Shown: positions 16,501 to 30,100 of the stretch, piece after piece
Layout: each line of letters opens with the position of its first letter
How positions within the stretch are numbered: the stretch's first letter is position 1
Notes under the pieces: model-generated
Told to the model about the DNA's origin: nothing
Database searches by the model: none
What the model saw: only the letters and a program-made list of their open reading frames with translations
From: Ciona savignyi
Taxonomy: Eukaryota > Chordata > Ascidiacea > Phlebobranchia > Cionidae
Direction of reading: 5' to 3'
NCBI GenBank assembly: GCA_000149265.1
Contig: CH002571.1
Coordinates: 138,411-202,410, forward strand
DNA: 64,000 bases
Translations under genes and position numbers: made by a program

Positions 16501-19500
16501 CGTCAAAATAGTAATGAAATCACAACCTTCCTATTTGGGTCAAGAAACATAAAATATTTGTTAAACAATTGTTAGTTGTTAAGGCAAATTAATTACAAAA
16601 TTAATTTGATGGGCACAGTTATAGACAAAAGTGGCTGCCAAACCTATTTATTATCAGGTGATAGCTGTTGCCGTTATTACGAATTCCTGTAGACATACAA
16701 AAAAAGATTTCTGTAAAAATGTTTATACCTTCGTTGTTTCTTATGATGACAGACATTCGCTTACGAACATTGTCAAAATCAAGCATTGCCAAAACCTTGT
16801 ACTCCACTGGTTTACCTAAAAAGCACACGTTTTAATTTTTGCAATCCAACATTTTAAATAGGCAGGAAAAATATCTATGCCCACCCATTTCCATTATTGT
16901 GAGTGTATCGTAACTTTTTGATTTAAACACAAATCCAAAATTTCTTGCAGCGGACACCAAAGCAGCCTCATCTGGTGATTGTGCACGATACAACAAACTG
17001 CCTGAAATTCAAACATAAGATTATTAAACAAAACACACATATATTAAAGAGTTGTATAAATACTCAAATGGTATTATTAATCATGAAAGTCCACTGGATT
17101 ATATACGTAGTGGGGTCCTAAAATACAACATATTGCAATAAAAAGAACATTACAAAAACAAACATTTTGGTTTTAATGTTAACCTGTTTTGATTACAGAT
17201 GTTGCAACTAAGTTACATCCATTTTCAACTTACCATTTTTTGAGTTCTCAATCATCACAGAGTGGCAGATTGATAGAAGGCGAAAGAATTCATCGCAATG
17301 TTTATCACCTGCTCTGATTTTATCCACAAGTGTCTTGTCATGAAATTGAAATGATGTCTCAGCATATTCGTTATATGACAAGTCCACTGACGGCAACTTC
17401 TATTAAAAATTTGGGGGAAAATTGTTGACAAATTGGTGGATTCCTGCAAGCCATTTGCTTAGATATTATTTATCAAAATCCTGTTTTATCTTTTAAAAAA
17501 TCAGTAACACAATCTATTACAGAAAACATATCATTCTGATTTCTGAACACAATTTGGTAATATTATTGTTAAATTTACAATAAAATCATAATACAATACA
17601 TCACCTCATCATCCAAAACCATCACACCATTCTCGTCATAGATATCTCCATATCTGTTGCCTGCTATCGAGCATTTGTTAAATTTCATAACATTCTGAGT
17701 GAGTGTTCCAGTTTTGTCCGAAAATATATATTCAACTTGGCCAAGCTCCTAAAAATGGGGGAAAAATATTAACAAACTCTTATATGACTAAATCTTACCG
17801 ATAACACCAACACTACTTGAATGGACCATAAGTCGAAATAAAGAAAAATTCTTTACAGTAATTTCTCCATTCTATTCAACACAGTTTAATAGCTCTGCTT
17901 ACCCAACTTTAAGCATAAGGTGATGTGATTACCCTTTTTATAACACTTCCACCTTTCCACAGACATAAACAGAAGTAGTCTTATTAATACCAAGCATAAA
18001 TTTGTCTAAATTCTAAGCCCAAATTTGAAAACATGAACATGCATGTAATTAACAGTATACATAAGAGCAGTAATCATGGGAACTAAAATAAAAAAGCCTT
18101 TTATTGCCCACATTCCTGGTCCCAGAGTTACTGTGAACCTGCCACCACTATTGTATATATTGTATGATGTATCATGCCTCATTCAGTGTAGTAGTTCTTG
18201 CCACAGCTGGTAAATCTTTCTTTTCATAATAAATCAAGCGGTCCCAGTCAATGAAGAAACTTTGAGTAAGTCGAATGAATTCGACACTGAAAATACAGAA
18301 GCAGAAAACTGGGTTATGTTCAGCAACCAAAAAAATTTCTTTTGGGTAAAAAAATAACCACGGATTACAAAAAAAAAACATAAAACTACATTAGCAAATC
18401 TATCAAGAAAGAGAGACATTTATATCAAAGTTCTTATATGTTTAACTTACCTTACATAGAGAGATATTGGCACCAAAGTGTTGAGACTTATAATGTAAGA
18501 CCAAAACATTAGGAACCCTGACATTTGAGGATCCGGTGAGAATGATTCCCATGGAAGAATAAACTTGAAAATTCTGTTTTACAGAATTAATAAAACAACC
18601 AAAAATCAGTAAGTTTAAAATGGATTCTAAGAATCAAATGCATATGGAATATTATATTTTATTTGTTTGAAGGAACTGGTTAGGTTTTTAAGATAAAAGA
18701 TAAAAATAATAGTAATGCTTATCCCCAGGGGTACCTCATTCCTACAATTCGATATCCAGAACTATTGCACTATTTTGCATGTGCTTGGGACATTGCACCC
18801 ATTTTTGTTAAATGCAACAACATATGTAAATGTGGAGCTAGTAGCTGATTTTCATCCACCTTATAGACTAACTTGTCAGACACACAAATGAGTAATAATA
18901 TGCTTTCGATAGATTCGCAGAGTTTGCTATTAAGTACAATTTATTTTGATAATAAACATTTTTCAACTTACCACTCCAATATCAGATTCCCACAAACTGT
19001 TCAGTATTGCACATAAAGTTGCAAGCAAAAAAAGAACAACAAAAATCTGGTAATGAGTAAGAAAGGTGATATGACACTAAGAGAACGAACAAAGGAAAGT
19101 CGTCACTAACCAGCCAGACCAGTTTGTTCATAAATCGTTCAATGCTGGTTCTCTTCAAAATCCTACGACCTGATTGGATAAATAGTCATAAAAACGAACA
19201 AACTTTGCAAACATTGTTAAATGAAGCATTGATTACACAGTAATAAAACTATTGTAGGTTGAGATAAATTATTCTCTCTTTGTCCCCTTTTGTTAAAAAA
19301 AGCCTTAAATTATAAGTAATTATTGTCAGATACATACCACCGTCGTATTAGAAAAATATCCTAGTATTGATCATAAAGATATAAATATAAGTACTTACCT
19401 GTGTTCTGCATTAACTTTGTATCTGATCCAGCGAAGATGATCAACCCAAAACACCAGTCGGTGTTCCTCAGCGTGCAACCCCTCAGTAGGATTTTCTCAT

Positions 19501-22500
19501 TATCAATTGGGAGTGTTTGATTGTTTAGCACCATATTTCCAGTGAATTTGTGAAGGTGGTTGTTAGGTGCTTCACACTCAATTTTTCCTGTGATAACATT
19601 AACAGCTTTTTTGGTACTTTGTAAAAGATTTGTTAACAGTTCTTTTTTTTGACGTTCGAATTGTTATAATTATGTTATGTACTTGAGCTACAATCCAAAA
19701 ACTTATTTTTAGCTACAACCTAAAAAATAAATAAAGAACTTGTAGTGTATGTTAGTCATGCCCAAAANNNNNNNNNNNNNNNNNNNNNNNNNNNNNNNNN
19801 NNNNNNNNNNNNNNNNNNNNNNNNNNNNNNNNNNNNNNNNNNNNNNNNNNNNNNNNNNNNNNNNNNNACTTTGTCAAAGATTTGTTTTACAGTTTTTTTT
19901 TGACGTTCGAAGTTGTTATATTTATGTTATGTACTCAGAAGAAGCTACAATCCAAAAACTTTTATTTTTAGCTACAACCTAAAAAATGAAAGAACTTGTA
20001 GTGTATGGAAATGTGGATGTTAATCATGCCCAAAAATCAGTTTACAATGTGTAATCATATTTGTGATTTTAAAATTCTACCTTTGAAACTAGACAACTTC
20101 TCCCAGATCATTGCTTAATATTCCACTTTCTGGAAGTGCTTGCTTTACTTTCAAATTGGTCTCCCTGAAATAAACAAACTAAGCATGACAAGCTAATAAT
20201 TTATTTTTATGAATAATAATGCAATTTTTTTACAATTTAAGTGTTATTTGAAATCATAAATATTAATCTAGTTGGAAGATGTACATACACAGTTCATAAA
20301 CAATTTTATCCACTAAATGTTTCACTTTAGGAATTTTCATGTACGGTATAAATAAACTCACCCATCTAACTCAGCAGTTTCCACAAACACCATGTTTTGT
20401 TCCCCACTTGATGAGAGTAGTACCACATCAGCCTAAAAATATTTAGATAGTTGCACCTTCGTATAGGATACTCTTTTGTAACCAAAATGTGGGGAAATTC
20501 AATTTTAAAAAAATGAGAAAATTAAAGCACTTAGTTTGGTTGCTGGGGGTCAACTAACTTTGTTTAGTGGGTTAATATACCTTTGCCAAAGGGTTTTAGC
20601 TCAACTCTTCACTAGTTAGTCAGTGAATTGGGTCCTTGGGCAATGCACGGCGGACATTTCCAAAACCCACTTGATTAAAGGGTTTTACCAAAACTGAAAG
20701 AAACTTGGGGGACATTTTACCAAAACTGAAAGTACCTGGGCACGGCACTTAATGTACTGTACCTTGATCCAGTCAAATATTGTAGTTACAATTGAAAATC
20801 ATAAAATGAAACTGATGAGAATACAACAAATTACATTATTGCTGGAATTAAACTATGAACACACATAAACTATAAAAAAAGCATTGAGAATCAATCAGAT
20901 AGCATCAGACAATACTAATATTATAGGACCAACATATTCCAAGCTCGGAGGTTAAGTTAAATTGTCAGACATATTAAAATTGAAAATATATAATATAACT
21001 TACCGGTAAATGTTCATTATTTATTACTTTTATGATATCACCAACACAAAGATTCATCCAGCGTTCTTTTATCAACCTATAACAACAGATGTGTAATGGC
21101 ATTATTAAATCGCTTACAAAATAAGATGATACAAGTGTTAACACAGGGTGTGGAAAATTATGTTACCCTTTGAAACGAACAACCCGACACAGTTATATTC
21201 ATGGAGCGATTAGGGTATGCACTTCTGCATTTTCCCATCTACAGGAGTAAAACACAAGTAAACTAAGCAAGGACATAACTCGGATGAAAAGTGAAATGAC
21301 TTCATGCTGTTAGAACCTAATGCTGTACTACCTGATATTTAACCACATACAATCTTCAGTGAGAGCTGCCTAGGTTTATAGAGTGGTACTTATGGTATGC
21401 TATATTATTGTTATAAAAACCTTGACGGTTGTGTTCAGGTTTGCCACTTGTTCATATTATATTTCACATTTGACCCTTGTGGCCTATAGTTTTAGGGTTA
21501 ATCATGACTGTAGTAACAAGCGTAAAACAGTATTGCTTTTTGATTGATTTTGGAAGTGGTGTATATAGAAAGTACTGTAGTTATTATGTCACTTTTGTTC
21601 CCATTTCAAGGAATAAAAGCTAATTTAATATAATTAAGTGTTCTACCAACGCTTAATAAAAAAAAAACTTACTCTCCATTTTTTAGCACCAGCGTCTTTC
21701 TATTGTTGATTGCATTGTCACTCTTATGGCGGTGCTAAATAACAAATTTACCCATTAAAATACAACACATACACTTTTATTTCCAGTATAGAAAAAGACA
21801 TGGAGAAAGGACAGGATACTTATTTTTAGTTTTGCACTGGAAAAAGGATACACACTGAAGTCAGTCAAAATACAGCATGCCATTTGTTGGTAATTAATAA
21901 ACAAGTTTTGTTTTGACTTACGTAATCATCATATGCATCCTTGACTGCTGTAATCGCAAGCACAATGATAATAGGAATTAAGGTAGTTACAGGATTCAAT
22001 GAGGAAATTTCATCAATAAACTGAAAGAAAATTAAAATGATCATCATTTTATCTCATTAAAGAGTTTTTACTCACCGTAAGAATTAATAAAAATATGAAG
22101 TACAAATTGACTACTCTGTGAAACTGTTCGAACAAGTTAATGAAGAGGAAATTGTACCAAGTGTAATGCGAAGTCTTGATGTCATTGCGCTGGAAAAAAT
22201 ATGTGGTTGATATAACAAGAATAATTATCTATGATACGACAAGATACTCATGTTTATACCCGGGGATGGGAAACAGCATGCATTCATCATAGCATAACTA
22301 GTATCCTCACCCAAGGCTTGTTATAAAGTTTTACATGTGGTCTGCTAATAGTCAAAACTTTCCCTTGCAATTATTAAACAATAACACAAATAAAGTTGAA
22401 AATTAAACAGTTTTACCACATATTTGAATGTCGCGTTGTATTCATGCTCATTTGCTGAAACCTGTCTCTGTTCCTCTAGAATAACAACAAAATTTAGAAA

Positions 22501-22910
22501 AAAAGTGCCCTATTACAAATTACATAAAGAACAGAACCTAACCAAGTGCTATATTTAAGCTTGACATAGTTTGTTTGAATAGAGACAGACAGGGACATAG
22601 GTAAAATAAAAAAGGTAAATGAAAGTAAAGGGATAATAGTAATTAAAACATCAATTAACAAAATTTGATAATAAGTGTGTTAGTATTGATGAAGGATATT
22701 GATAAAGCAATTAAGACCGGGTTTTCAATTTGAAAATTGAATTCCATGTAAAATTGCATCCACCCCATGTTACAATACACACCAGGGCTTTCACATAAAG
22801 TTGTATTTAGATCACTTAATACACTTCCATTTTTGCTTTATCATCGAATACCTGATTTAAGAAGTTTTTTTACCTGTTGTTTGCTTTTGAAAACAGTTCC
22901 AAACATTCAT
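10551..22910 (-). CDS. P4-ATPase flippase, ATP8B-like, copy A (frame conflict, no C-terminal exon)
   Basis: Predicted aminophospholipid-translocating ATPase working with a CDC50-type subunit (family knowledge). Exons: 22874-22910, 22417-22475, 22076-22189, 21922-22020, 21673-21734, 21004-21076, 20362-20432, 20081-20164, 19399-19587, 19111-19169, 18972-19046, 18451-18563, 18178-18286, 17605-17748, 17234-17399, 16885-17001, 16729-16815, 14537-14640, 14286-14355, 14091-14221, 13870-14034, 13713-13796, 13525-13617, 12827-13010, 12688-12769, 12127-12268, 11988-12071, 11587-11678, 11308-11461, 10914-11052, 10590-10720. Motifs: ELDGETN, PISL in TM4, [34 protein letters not shown]. Oddities: exon 8 is 84 nt against 83 in copy B (one extra base, stop in frame); exon 12 keeps frame only with an acceptor 10 nt downstream; exon 13 has a GC donor. 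After exon 31 the frame runs into a TAA at 10551, and no exon with the conserved tail was found. Exon 1 is chosen by phase only. Functional gene or early pseudogene is open. Confidence 0.85.
11734..11966 (+). mobile_element. SINE fragment, lacking the tRNA head
   Basis: It starts at GTTGTGTCTTTAGGCAAGGC and runs through CCTGAACCCAGCGGATTATT, AACCCGACGATTGGCGCGGG and the CCTATCC tail. The tRNA-like head is missing. It lies in the intron between flippase A exons 27 and 28, antisense to the gene. Confidence 0.8.
14878..16014. mobile_element. Non-autonomous hAT-like element with TIRs and 8-bp TSD
   Basis: The left end reads TAGGGATGCACAATATAG and the right end reads CTATATTGTGCATCCCTA, perfect inverted copies. 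Both are flanked by the direct repeat AACATTTC (14870-14877 and 16015-16022), an 8-bp target-site duplication typical of the hAT superfamily. The element is 1137 bp, with further internal near-palindromes built from TTCGAATC. A 100-codon minus-strand open frame inside (15413-15715) is not convincing as transposase. It lies in the long intron between flippase A exons 17 and 18. Related copies are at 55940-57576. Confidence 0.88.
19616..20035. repeat. Duplicated sequence on both sides of assembly gap
   Basis: The stretch left of the gap (19616-19767, ACTTTGTAAAAGATTTG to CATGCCCAAAA) is nearly repeated right of it (19868-20035), with small indels such as an added GAAATGTGGA. The 100 N at 19768-19867 lie between. 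This is what results when two diverged haplotypes of one locus are scaffolded in series; a real tandem duplication is the alternative. It is in an intron of flippase A, next to the frame-broken exon 8. Confidence 0.75.
19768..19867. other. Assembly gap, 100 N
   Basis: Exactly 100 unknown bases, a conventional placeholder, so the true gap length is unknown. It is in the flippase A intron between exons 8 and 9. Confidence 0.99.
20615..20760 (+). mobile_element. SINE fragment
   Basis: Body landmarks TTGGGTCCTTGGGCAATGCA, GGCGGACATTTCC and TTAAAGGGTTTTACCAAAACTG are present. The last of these is partly duplicated at about 20695-20735. Head and tail are missing. It lies between flippase A exons 6 and 7. 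Confidence 0.6.
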
Positions 22911-24143
22911 TTGAATCACCTATTAAAACTTCTTAAAAAAAGAAACTCTATTTGCGAACAAGCTGAACTAGCAAATGTTAATCAAAAACAGCTTAACAAG
23001 ATTGTATACTTGTGTATTTCATTTTTGAGTAAATACAAAGACAAACATGAGTTTAGTGCAAAGATAAAATTATGAAACGCATAGATTGATTCTACTATAT
23101 ATTCCAGCATAAATTTTAATACTACTTTCAATTCACCAAAATATTTTTCTTAGTTGCGAAAACACTACACTATTACTCATACAGCTAAATTCTCAACTTC
23201 TATACATAAGATAGGATAGGAAAGGATATAGGATATTACTCATACATCTTGCTTAATTCTCAAGTTCTAAACATAAATTAGTGCAGGAAATTAAAGAACA
23301 AAAACAATGAAACTTTCACTGATAATCATACATTCACTTATTCCCTGTAAAAAACAGGTCCAAAATTTGCGCAATAAAAGAATCCTGATGAATAAGTGAA
23401 TATTACACTGGGTCTTATGAGCGTAAGGCTTAATTATTAACTACAGACCGTGATGATGTCAAACCAAACATACACAGCTAAGCCAATCTGCTGGGTACAC
23501 CATGTACAAATAATATTCAAGTAATACATTACAACGTGATTATAAATATTTTAAGGCATATTTTTAATCGCGAAATTATTTATAATATATAATTAAGTTT
23601 CTGTATATGAATGTAAATAGGAAGTTTAGAAGTTTTAAACTGAAACCTATTTTTAAACTTACTATTAGAAATTAAATAAAAATAACAAAAGTTCAGAAAT
23701 ATAAGAAATGTGATGCTGGTATCACTTTACAAGGCAAAATCTTTGCGAGTATATTGATGAATAATGAAAAAATTACTCCTTCTTAAAATATTTAGGTCCA
23801 TATATTTCAAAAGTGGACTTAAGACAAGAAATCGATGAGTACCATGAGAGTAATTAGCATAGTAAAAATATAATTTGTTTTGGAATGAGGACAACTCTTA
23901 CCTTATGATTATGATGTAATAACAAAGTATTTAGTGCATACAGTTGTGTCAATACAACTCTTAAAAGTGCAACACAGTACAACTGAGCAAAGTATAAAAA
24001 TGAGAAACTCTCTTACATTTCTTTGATGGAGGGAAACAAACAAAGTTCACTATTTAAGGCCGCTGTAGAACAATTGTTAAGAATTTAAGCAAATTAGCAC
24101 AACAATAAAGGACAAAATGGTTATGAGGCAAAGTAATGTAGCC
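22911..24143. other. Spacer between the two flippase copies
   Basis: About 1.2 kb separate the stop of copy B (24144) from the chosen start of copy A (22910). It must contain the 3' UTR of copy B and the promoter of copy A. No further exon, clear poly(A) signal or conserved element was recognised. A TAGGATAGGAAAGGATATAGGA stretch at about 23212-23233 looks like a SINE-tail remnant. Confidence 0.5.
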
Positions 24144-27100
24144 CTACAATGGAAGCTGCCTGTAAAGCTCTTGGTCTGTGGGGATGGGGGGAGGGGTTGC
24201 AGGTTTAACAGGCGACGATTGATGATTGTTCTGAGATTGCCGCTGAGAGTTGTTTCTTCTCATGCTCATTCTCCCCGTTGTAATGAGGTCCCCAAACCCA
24301 CGTTCATGGGAGAAAGCGTACCCTGACCTCGCACGTGATCCACGTCTCTTGATTTGGAATTTCGATTTAATTTTCTCAGACATAGCATGTAGACTCTCTG
24401 CAGCCTTCATTTTACGCTGCTTCGCTTTGTGAGCCTCTTCAAGTTGACGTTTCATTATCTGTACAAATAAAATATTGTTACGATTGAAATAAAATTTGCT
24501 ATTTGCACATTTAAACAATTTTACAATTCATAAAAACTTAAGTTTAAGGCAAAAAATAGTCTAAACCACATTTATATTTTAGAATAAATAAATGGTAATA
24601 GAAACAAACATATTTTTCTAGTAGCATAAATAATTTTCTTTCATATGAAACTGATTGCCTCAAACTTCAAGTTGGCTGATTTCTTGATGGGGCTTAAAAA
24701 TCAGAGCCAAAACCTTTACCTTCTCCGTGTAAGTGGGCCACAAAAGTGAGGTGAGATACCGGGAGGCAACAACTGGTAGGAAGCAAATGGCGCTGACCAA
24801 CAGCACCGTGAACCATAAGGACGGGAACTGGAACGCAGTGCGTGCAACTCCTGTGCAAATTTTTTTTAAAGGATTTAAACTTTTTTTGTCTTATTCTTCA
24901 ACCATTTTAACAGCTTTTTTTGAGTGATTTTTTAATAAATTTTGATTTAAACTTGATAATACAGTAAACAGCTACTTACCAACAAATGGGAAATTATTCG
25001 GTAAAATTTGATACAAGCCATTGCTATACATTGCAAATGTCACAAGAAAATATATTCCAATGCTTCCCCATATAAAGAAATGGTTAATAGGTGTCCAATA
25101 TGAAGTGTCTAAAGCAACCTATAATGTGGAAGATGTAGATTGAACCAATTTTAGCAAAGCTTATGTTAATAAGACTCATAGTAATTAGTTTATTGCAATG
25201 TCTAGTTTACCAGGGAAGTTTGGGTAGTTTTAGTTCAAATCTTTAATTTAAATGCCTAGCTTGATATTTCAAGTTTAGTTAAAATAAAAAATCTAAACAA
25301 CCAAAAACAACCCGTAAAAGCACCACAAATGGTATTTGGAAAACTATACTAAAATAATTCAACATTGATGCTTTTTATATTATTTATTCCATGTGCGAAA
25401 AAATGTATAAATTTTTAAGTACTTAGAGAAAGATTACAACAAATAGGAATGCAGAAATGACTTTGTAAATTTATCTATTGGTACAACTATATTTTGAATT
25501 GTCAAAATTGAGAATAAAACTTAATTTGTTTTTTTTGTAATGTGTACCTAAATTTGGTGGTTGACAATATTTAAACAGGCTTCGTACTGAGCATAAGCAA
25601 AATACCACAATTGTTATGGTCCATAACACCTATCCAAACAAAATGTAAAAACTGCCACAGTTACTATGTGATCTTTATGTATTTACCTGAAGTGTAACTA
25701 CAATGATCAAACTTGTGGAAATGACGATGGACAAAGTTTGCAAATCAGTAATGTTGGTTCCATCTGAATGCATACCATCAACAAAGGCTCCGTAGGGAAT
25801 GAAAAACAACGCAAGGCTGGTGAATATCCCTCGGATTATACTGCAACAAACATTTAATCATTACTGGTTACAAAATTAAGCAGAATAAATTTTCACCACA
25901 TTTTTAAGGTACTAAGACTCCAACAGATTAAAGTAATGTTTGTATATATTATACTATGGGTACAACTACCAACTGTTTTGGTTGTGAATGTATCAAAACA
26001 TCAACCCCCTAGTTTGTGATGTCATCACTAAACCATTACAATATGCATCAGGTTGTACAGAACACTTACCTTCTGAAGAATATTTTGATGTTAAAAAGCT
26101 CATTTGTTTGCCCAGGTAGATATAGCTTTGGAAACTTGATGCAGTATTCATCGTTTAGATCCTAAGATTGACCTTTTCATAAGAGAAATTTCCCAAAAAA
26201 ACAACAATACACAAGAACAAGAATATGTTATGATGCTGCATACCAAACTTACACGAGTGATACATCATGAAAAATTATTCGGTGAAATTTTTACAAGAAA
26301 AAAAAACAGTAATATACCTGGTCGAAAACAGCTAACATGAATACTGGCATGGAGGTGTAGACAAGATTGTAGAGTGTCACAAACCAATCATCAAAACTCG
26401 ACTGCCACAATGAAATAAGAGTTAAGATGAAATGGTGTGTGCATGATTTACATGACATTATAATGAAAGTTTACAACACCATTTCGGATTCCTGACTGCA
26501 GATGCATGATGGGTGTGGGAATTAAGTTCTACTTCAAGGAATGTTAGCGACATGATCTACAACACTTTTGCGTATGAAAATGAGTTACATGAATAAATAT
26601 CTAATAATGAGCATGGACTACGATGATTGGCATTTGAGTGATAATACCTGATAGAAGACTGCTATGCACATCACAGGGAAGGAGGTATAACGCTACATTG
26701 TACAATCCGACAAACGAGGCATCATAAATAGTCTGTGCATTCGTTTGCAAGTGGAGAAATTACAGCAATTTAACTGTTAATGATGTTGCAAATGCATCCA
26801 TCATGTTTAAAGCTTTTCCCATTTTAAGTGACACCATTGTATGGCAAGTGGAATGTTGAAATAATATTGGCAAACTTAGAGGTGTCAGTGGTGCAGACAG
26901 CTAACTTGCCTTCTAAATCGCATCTCTGGTACCCCTACTGGTGGCAACTGGCTAAGTCATGAAATGTTTTAAAAAACTACAACTGCAATAGCAATTATGG
27001 ATGCGACAAACACAACCTAAAGATTGGACCAAAATACATCATTTAACACTAAAAATTACCTCCGTAACTTTTTAAAACGTCCACATGCTGTTGATTGTCT

Positions 27101-30100
27101 CATCCATATTCGATATTCGTCATGGTTTTTACATTCGACACAATTTACTAGATATGGTTGAAAATACTATGGATTCACTATTTACCATACTACAAATATT
27201 TCACTATTTACATACCAGTACTACAATACCACCATAATGACAATTAAACATCAATAAATATTTGGTAGTTAACATTACATAATTGGACTGGCTGTACAAG
27301 CCCAATTCAAATACCAAGCTTCATACAATACAAATTTCATCTGGGGTGACAACCAATTGACAAAAAACTAAAAGTATAGTTAGTTTTAATCGGTTACATA
27401 TAAGGTATGAATCATGAATCTTACTTGCGCAGTGAGGCCATTAAAGAAGGAATACCAGAAATGCACCAAAGTAAAGGCAAAGTTCTTGTAGAAAAAGTAT
27501 CCAAAAAATTTGCAGATCCTCATGTAAGACCATCGACCGTGGACCAGCAGTAACCTCTCCAGAAATCTAATAAAATGTGATTATGTTATGGTGTATTGTC
27601 CATAGTGCTTTATGGTTAGTTTGCTTTGCTCTCTGGTTTCCCAAATTATTTTAGAACAGAAACTGAACTACAGTATGTCGGGTTTACAAACCTGAATTGT
27701 CCAAAAGCGAAATCAGCGGACAAAACAGCTTGTGTCCCTTCCTCCCCACTTATCCCAACTCCTATGTGAGCAGCTGTGAGGAAATGCGAGTATTGATTAA
27801 CATTTTAGTGGTACATGACATGATAGATGCGCATGTTTATCATCTAGGCCGAAAAAACAACATCGTACAATTTTTAGTAAACTTTACTAATATTTTTCTC
27901 CAAAACTATATAGCAGCAGTAAAATAAACCACAACAATGAAACTGGAGAAGAAGGCTACACGAACATTTAAAACAATACAAAATTAAAAAAGGTTATAAA
28001 TAATAAATATAATGGATATGCCCAGCAAACCTAAGCAATATTCCAATAACTTGTTAAGAAAAAATTAAAATAAAACAATATAAAGCCCCAGAAAAGACTG
28101 TGTGGTTAAGCACGACCAGTACTGAGGGGAAGCCGGCTTTAGAAGATGGTGTAGCCCTGAAAGCCTGGACCAGTAGATAGAGCTCAGGAATCATAACATT
28201 ATCACATTGCTGTCGGTTTGTAGGAGCTATTACAGTTGTAGATGTTTATTAATAATATTTAAATTTTAAATATCAACACTGCACACTCTTGACACCTGCT
28301 ATTTTGATTAGATCTTGGCAACTAAAATTAAAAGAATATAATTTCCAAGATGGTTGCAAACAGGAAAAACAAGTTTACCTTTAATCATGCTCACATCATT
28401 AGCACCGTCTCCTATAGCTAACGTGACAGCTTTTTGGTTCTGTTTTACAAGTTCTACTACTTTAGCTTTTTGTAATGGAGTGACCCTGCAGCATATAACT
28501 GCTGTGCAAAGTGTAGCTAGCTCGAGGAACTTTATTGCAAGCTCTTCACTTAACGCATGGACCTAAAAAGGTTTATGTTTGGAAAAATCAATTTTCTCCA
28601 GTATAAAAATTAAAAAGAATCAGTTAATAATATATTATGACTTCTTTGGTTTTGTGTTTTAGTAATTTATTATGACTTCTTTGGTTTTGTATTTTAAATA
28701 TTTAAATTAAACAGAATATTATTATTCAAATTATTTTTATCTTTATAACAAGGATTATTTTAACCTGAACATGATAATTTACACATAGTTTTGCTAAAAC
28801 AACATATACTTACAAGGCTATGGCCATTAATAACAAGTCCAAACTTATTCTCTCCATCTTGTTGGAATACAATAGATCTTCCATTTGCAACTTTGCTTGT
28901 ATGAACCACCACATTCTGCATTGAAACATAATGTACTAAACGAATTTTCAGTAAACTAACAACTATAAATTCTAATAATATTTTATTTTCTAGGTTTTAA
29001 ACACTTACTCCTATGTACAAAATCAACTAAAATTTACTTAAACTTTGTATAAGCAACTAGGTTGTGTAATGAAGTGGTTGATAATGAATGCTATTCTATA
29101 TCTAAAATACATGGATACCATGACAAAGCTTTAATAACAACAATAACAATCTCACAGCTAAGTTGTTCAATTTAATTTGTTCAAAATGTTAGTGAATTTT
29201 TTGTTTCTTGCACAAATTAAGTTTTATACTGCGGTCTGCGAAGACAAGTTTAAGCAAAAAACAAGACTGTAAAATAAAGCCAGCAAGGGTATTACATACC
29301 GGTGTTAAGTCATCTCTTGATGAAAGAACAGATCTGGGCGAGTCCTCACACTGCATGTCTTCGTATGCTTGCTTTATTTCCGATTCAACCTGGAAAAAAA
29401 CATAGAATACATTTTTCAGCAACTAAAATGGTTACCAGTAATAATTTTAGGATTTACATGAATTTCCCAATCTAGTGAGAAAAAAAATTTGACAACTTAA
29501 GAAATTATATTAACTACATAGTATTCTAGCGATCAGTTTTAGCTAATTCATTACATTTATACTAAAATATTCAATCAAATTTTAGGTTGAATCCATTAAA
29601 AAACATTGTCTGCTAATTGTACCAGAAGCCATTTCTTTTTTCATTCTTTACGTTATCCATACCTCCTCGAAAGTATAGCCAGATATTATAAAGACATTTT
29701 TCATCTCTTCAGTGAGCATATTGCAAGAATATCCAATGTTAACAGCAGTCTCTTGCTTGTCACCAGTTAGTACCCAGATCTTGATATTGGCATTTGATAA
29801 GTTGGCTATAGTTTCTGGAACTCCATCCTTAAAAAGAAATTAAGTTTATACAAATTTTTAATTTATATTTAATGCAGCTATTTGCCTTGAATTTAATTGT
29901 TGTGATATTTTACTTTCCTACTAACTTTATACAAAATGACACTTTTTATATAAGTATTAGGTCAAAAACATGTGTAGAGCTGTTTTTTAATCAGTTCAGA
30001 ATAATTAAGTATCTAGAATTATTATACAAGGATAGGAAAGGTTATTTATGTTTTGTCCTCGTGAATGAAAATGTGATTGGCGTTAACACATGGGCAATCA

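Noticed and set aside
19749..19982. Open frames running through the N blocks (also at 37715-37955)
   Set aside because: They are produced by unknown bases being read as sense codons and carry no information.
22767..23075. Plus-strand open frame of 102 codons
   Set aside because: It overlaps, on the opposite strand, the segment chosen as flippase A exon 1 and has no motif; AT-rich chance frame.
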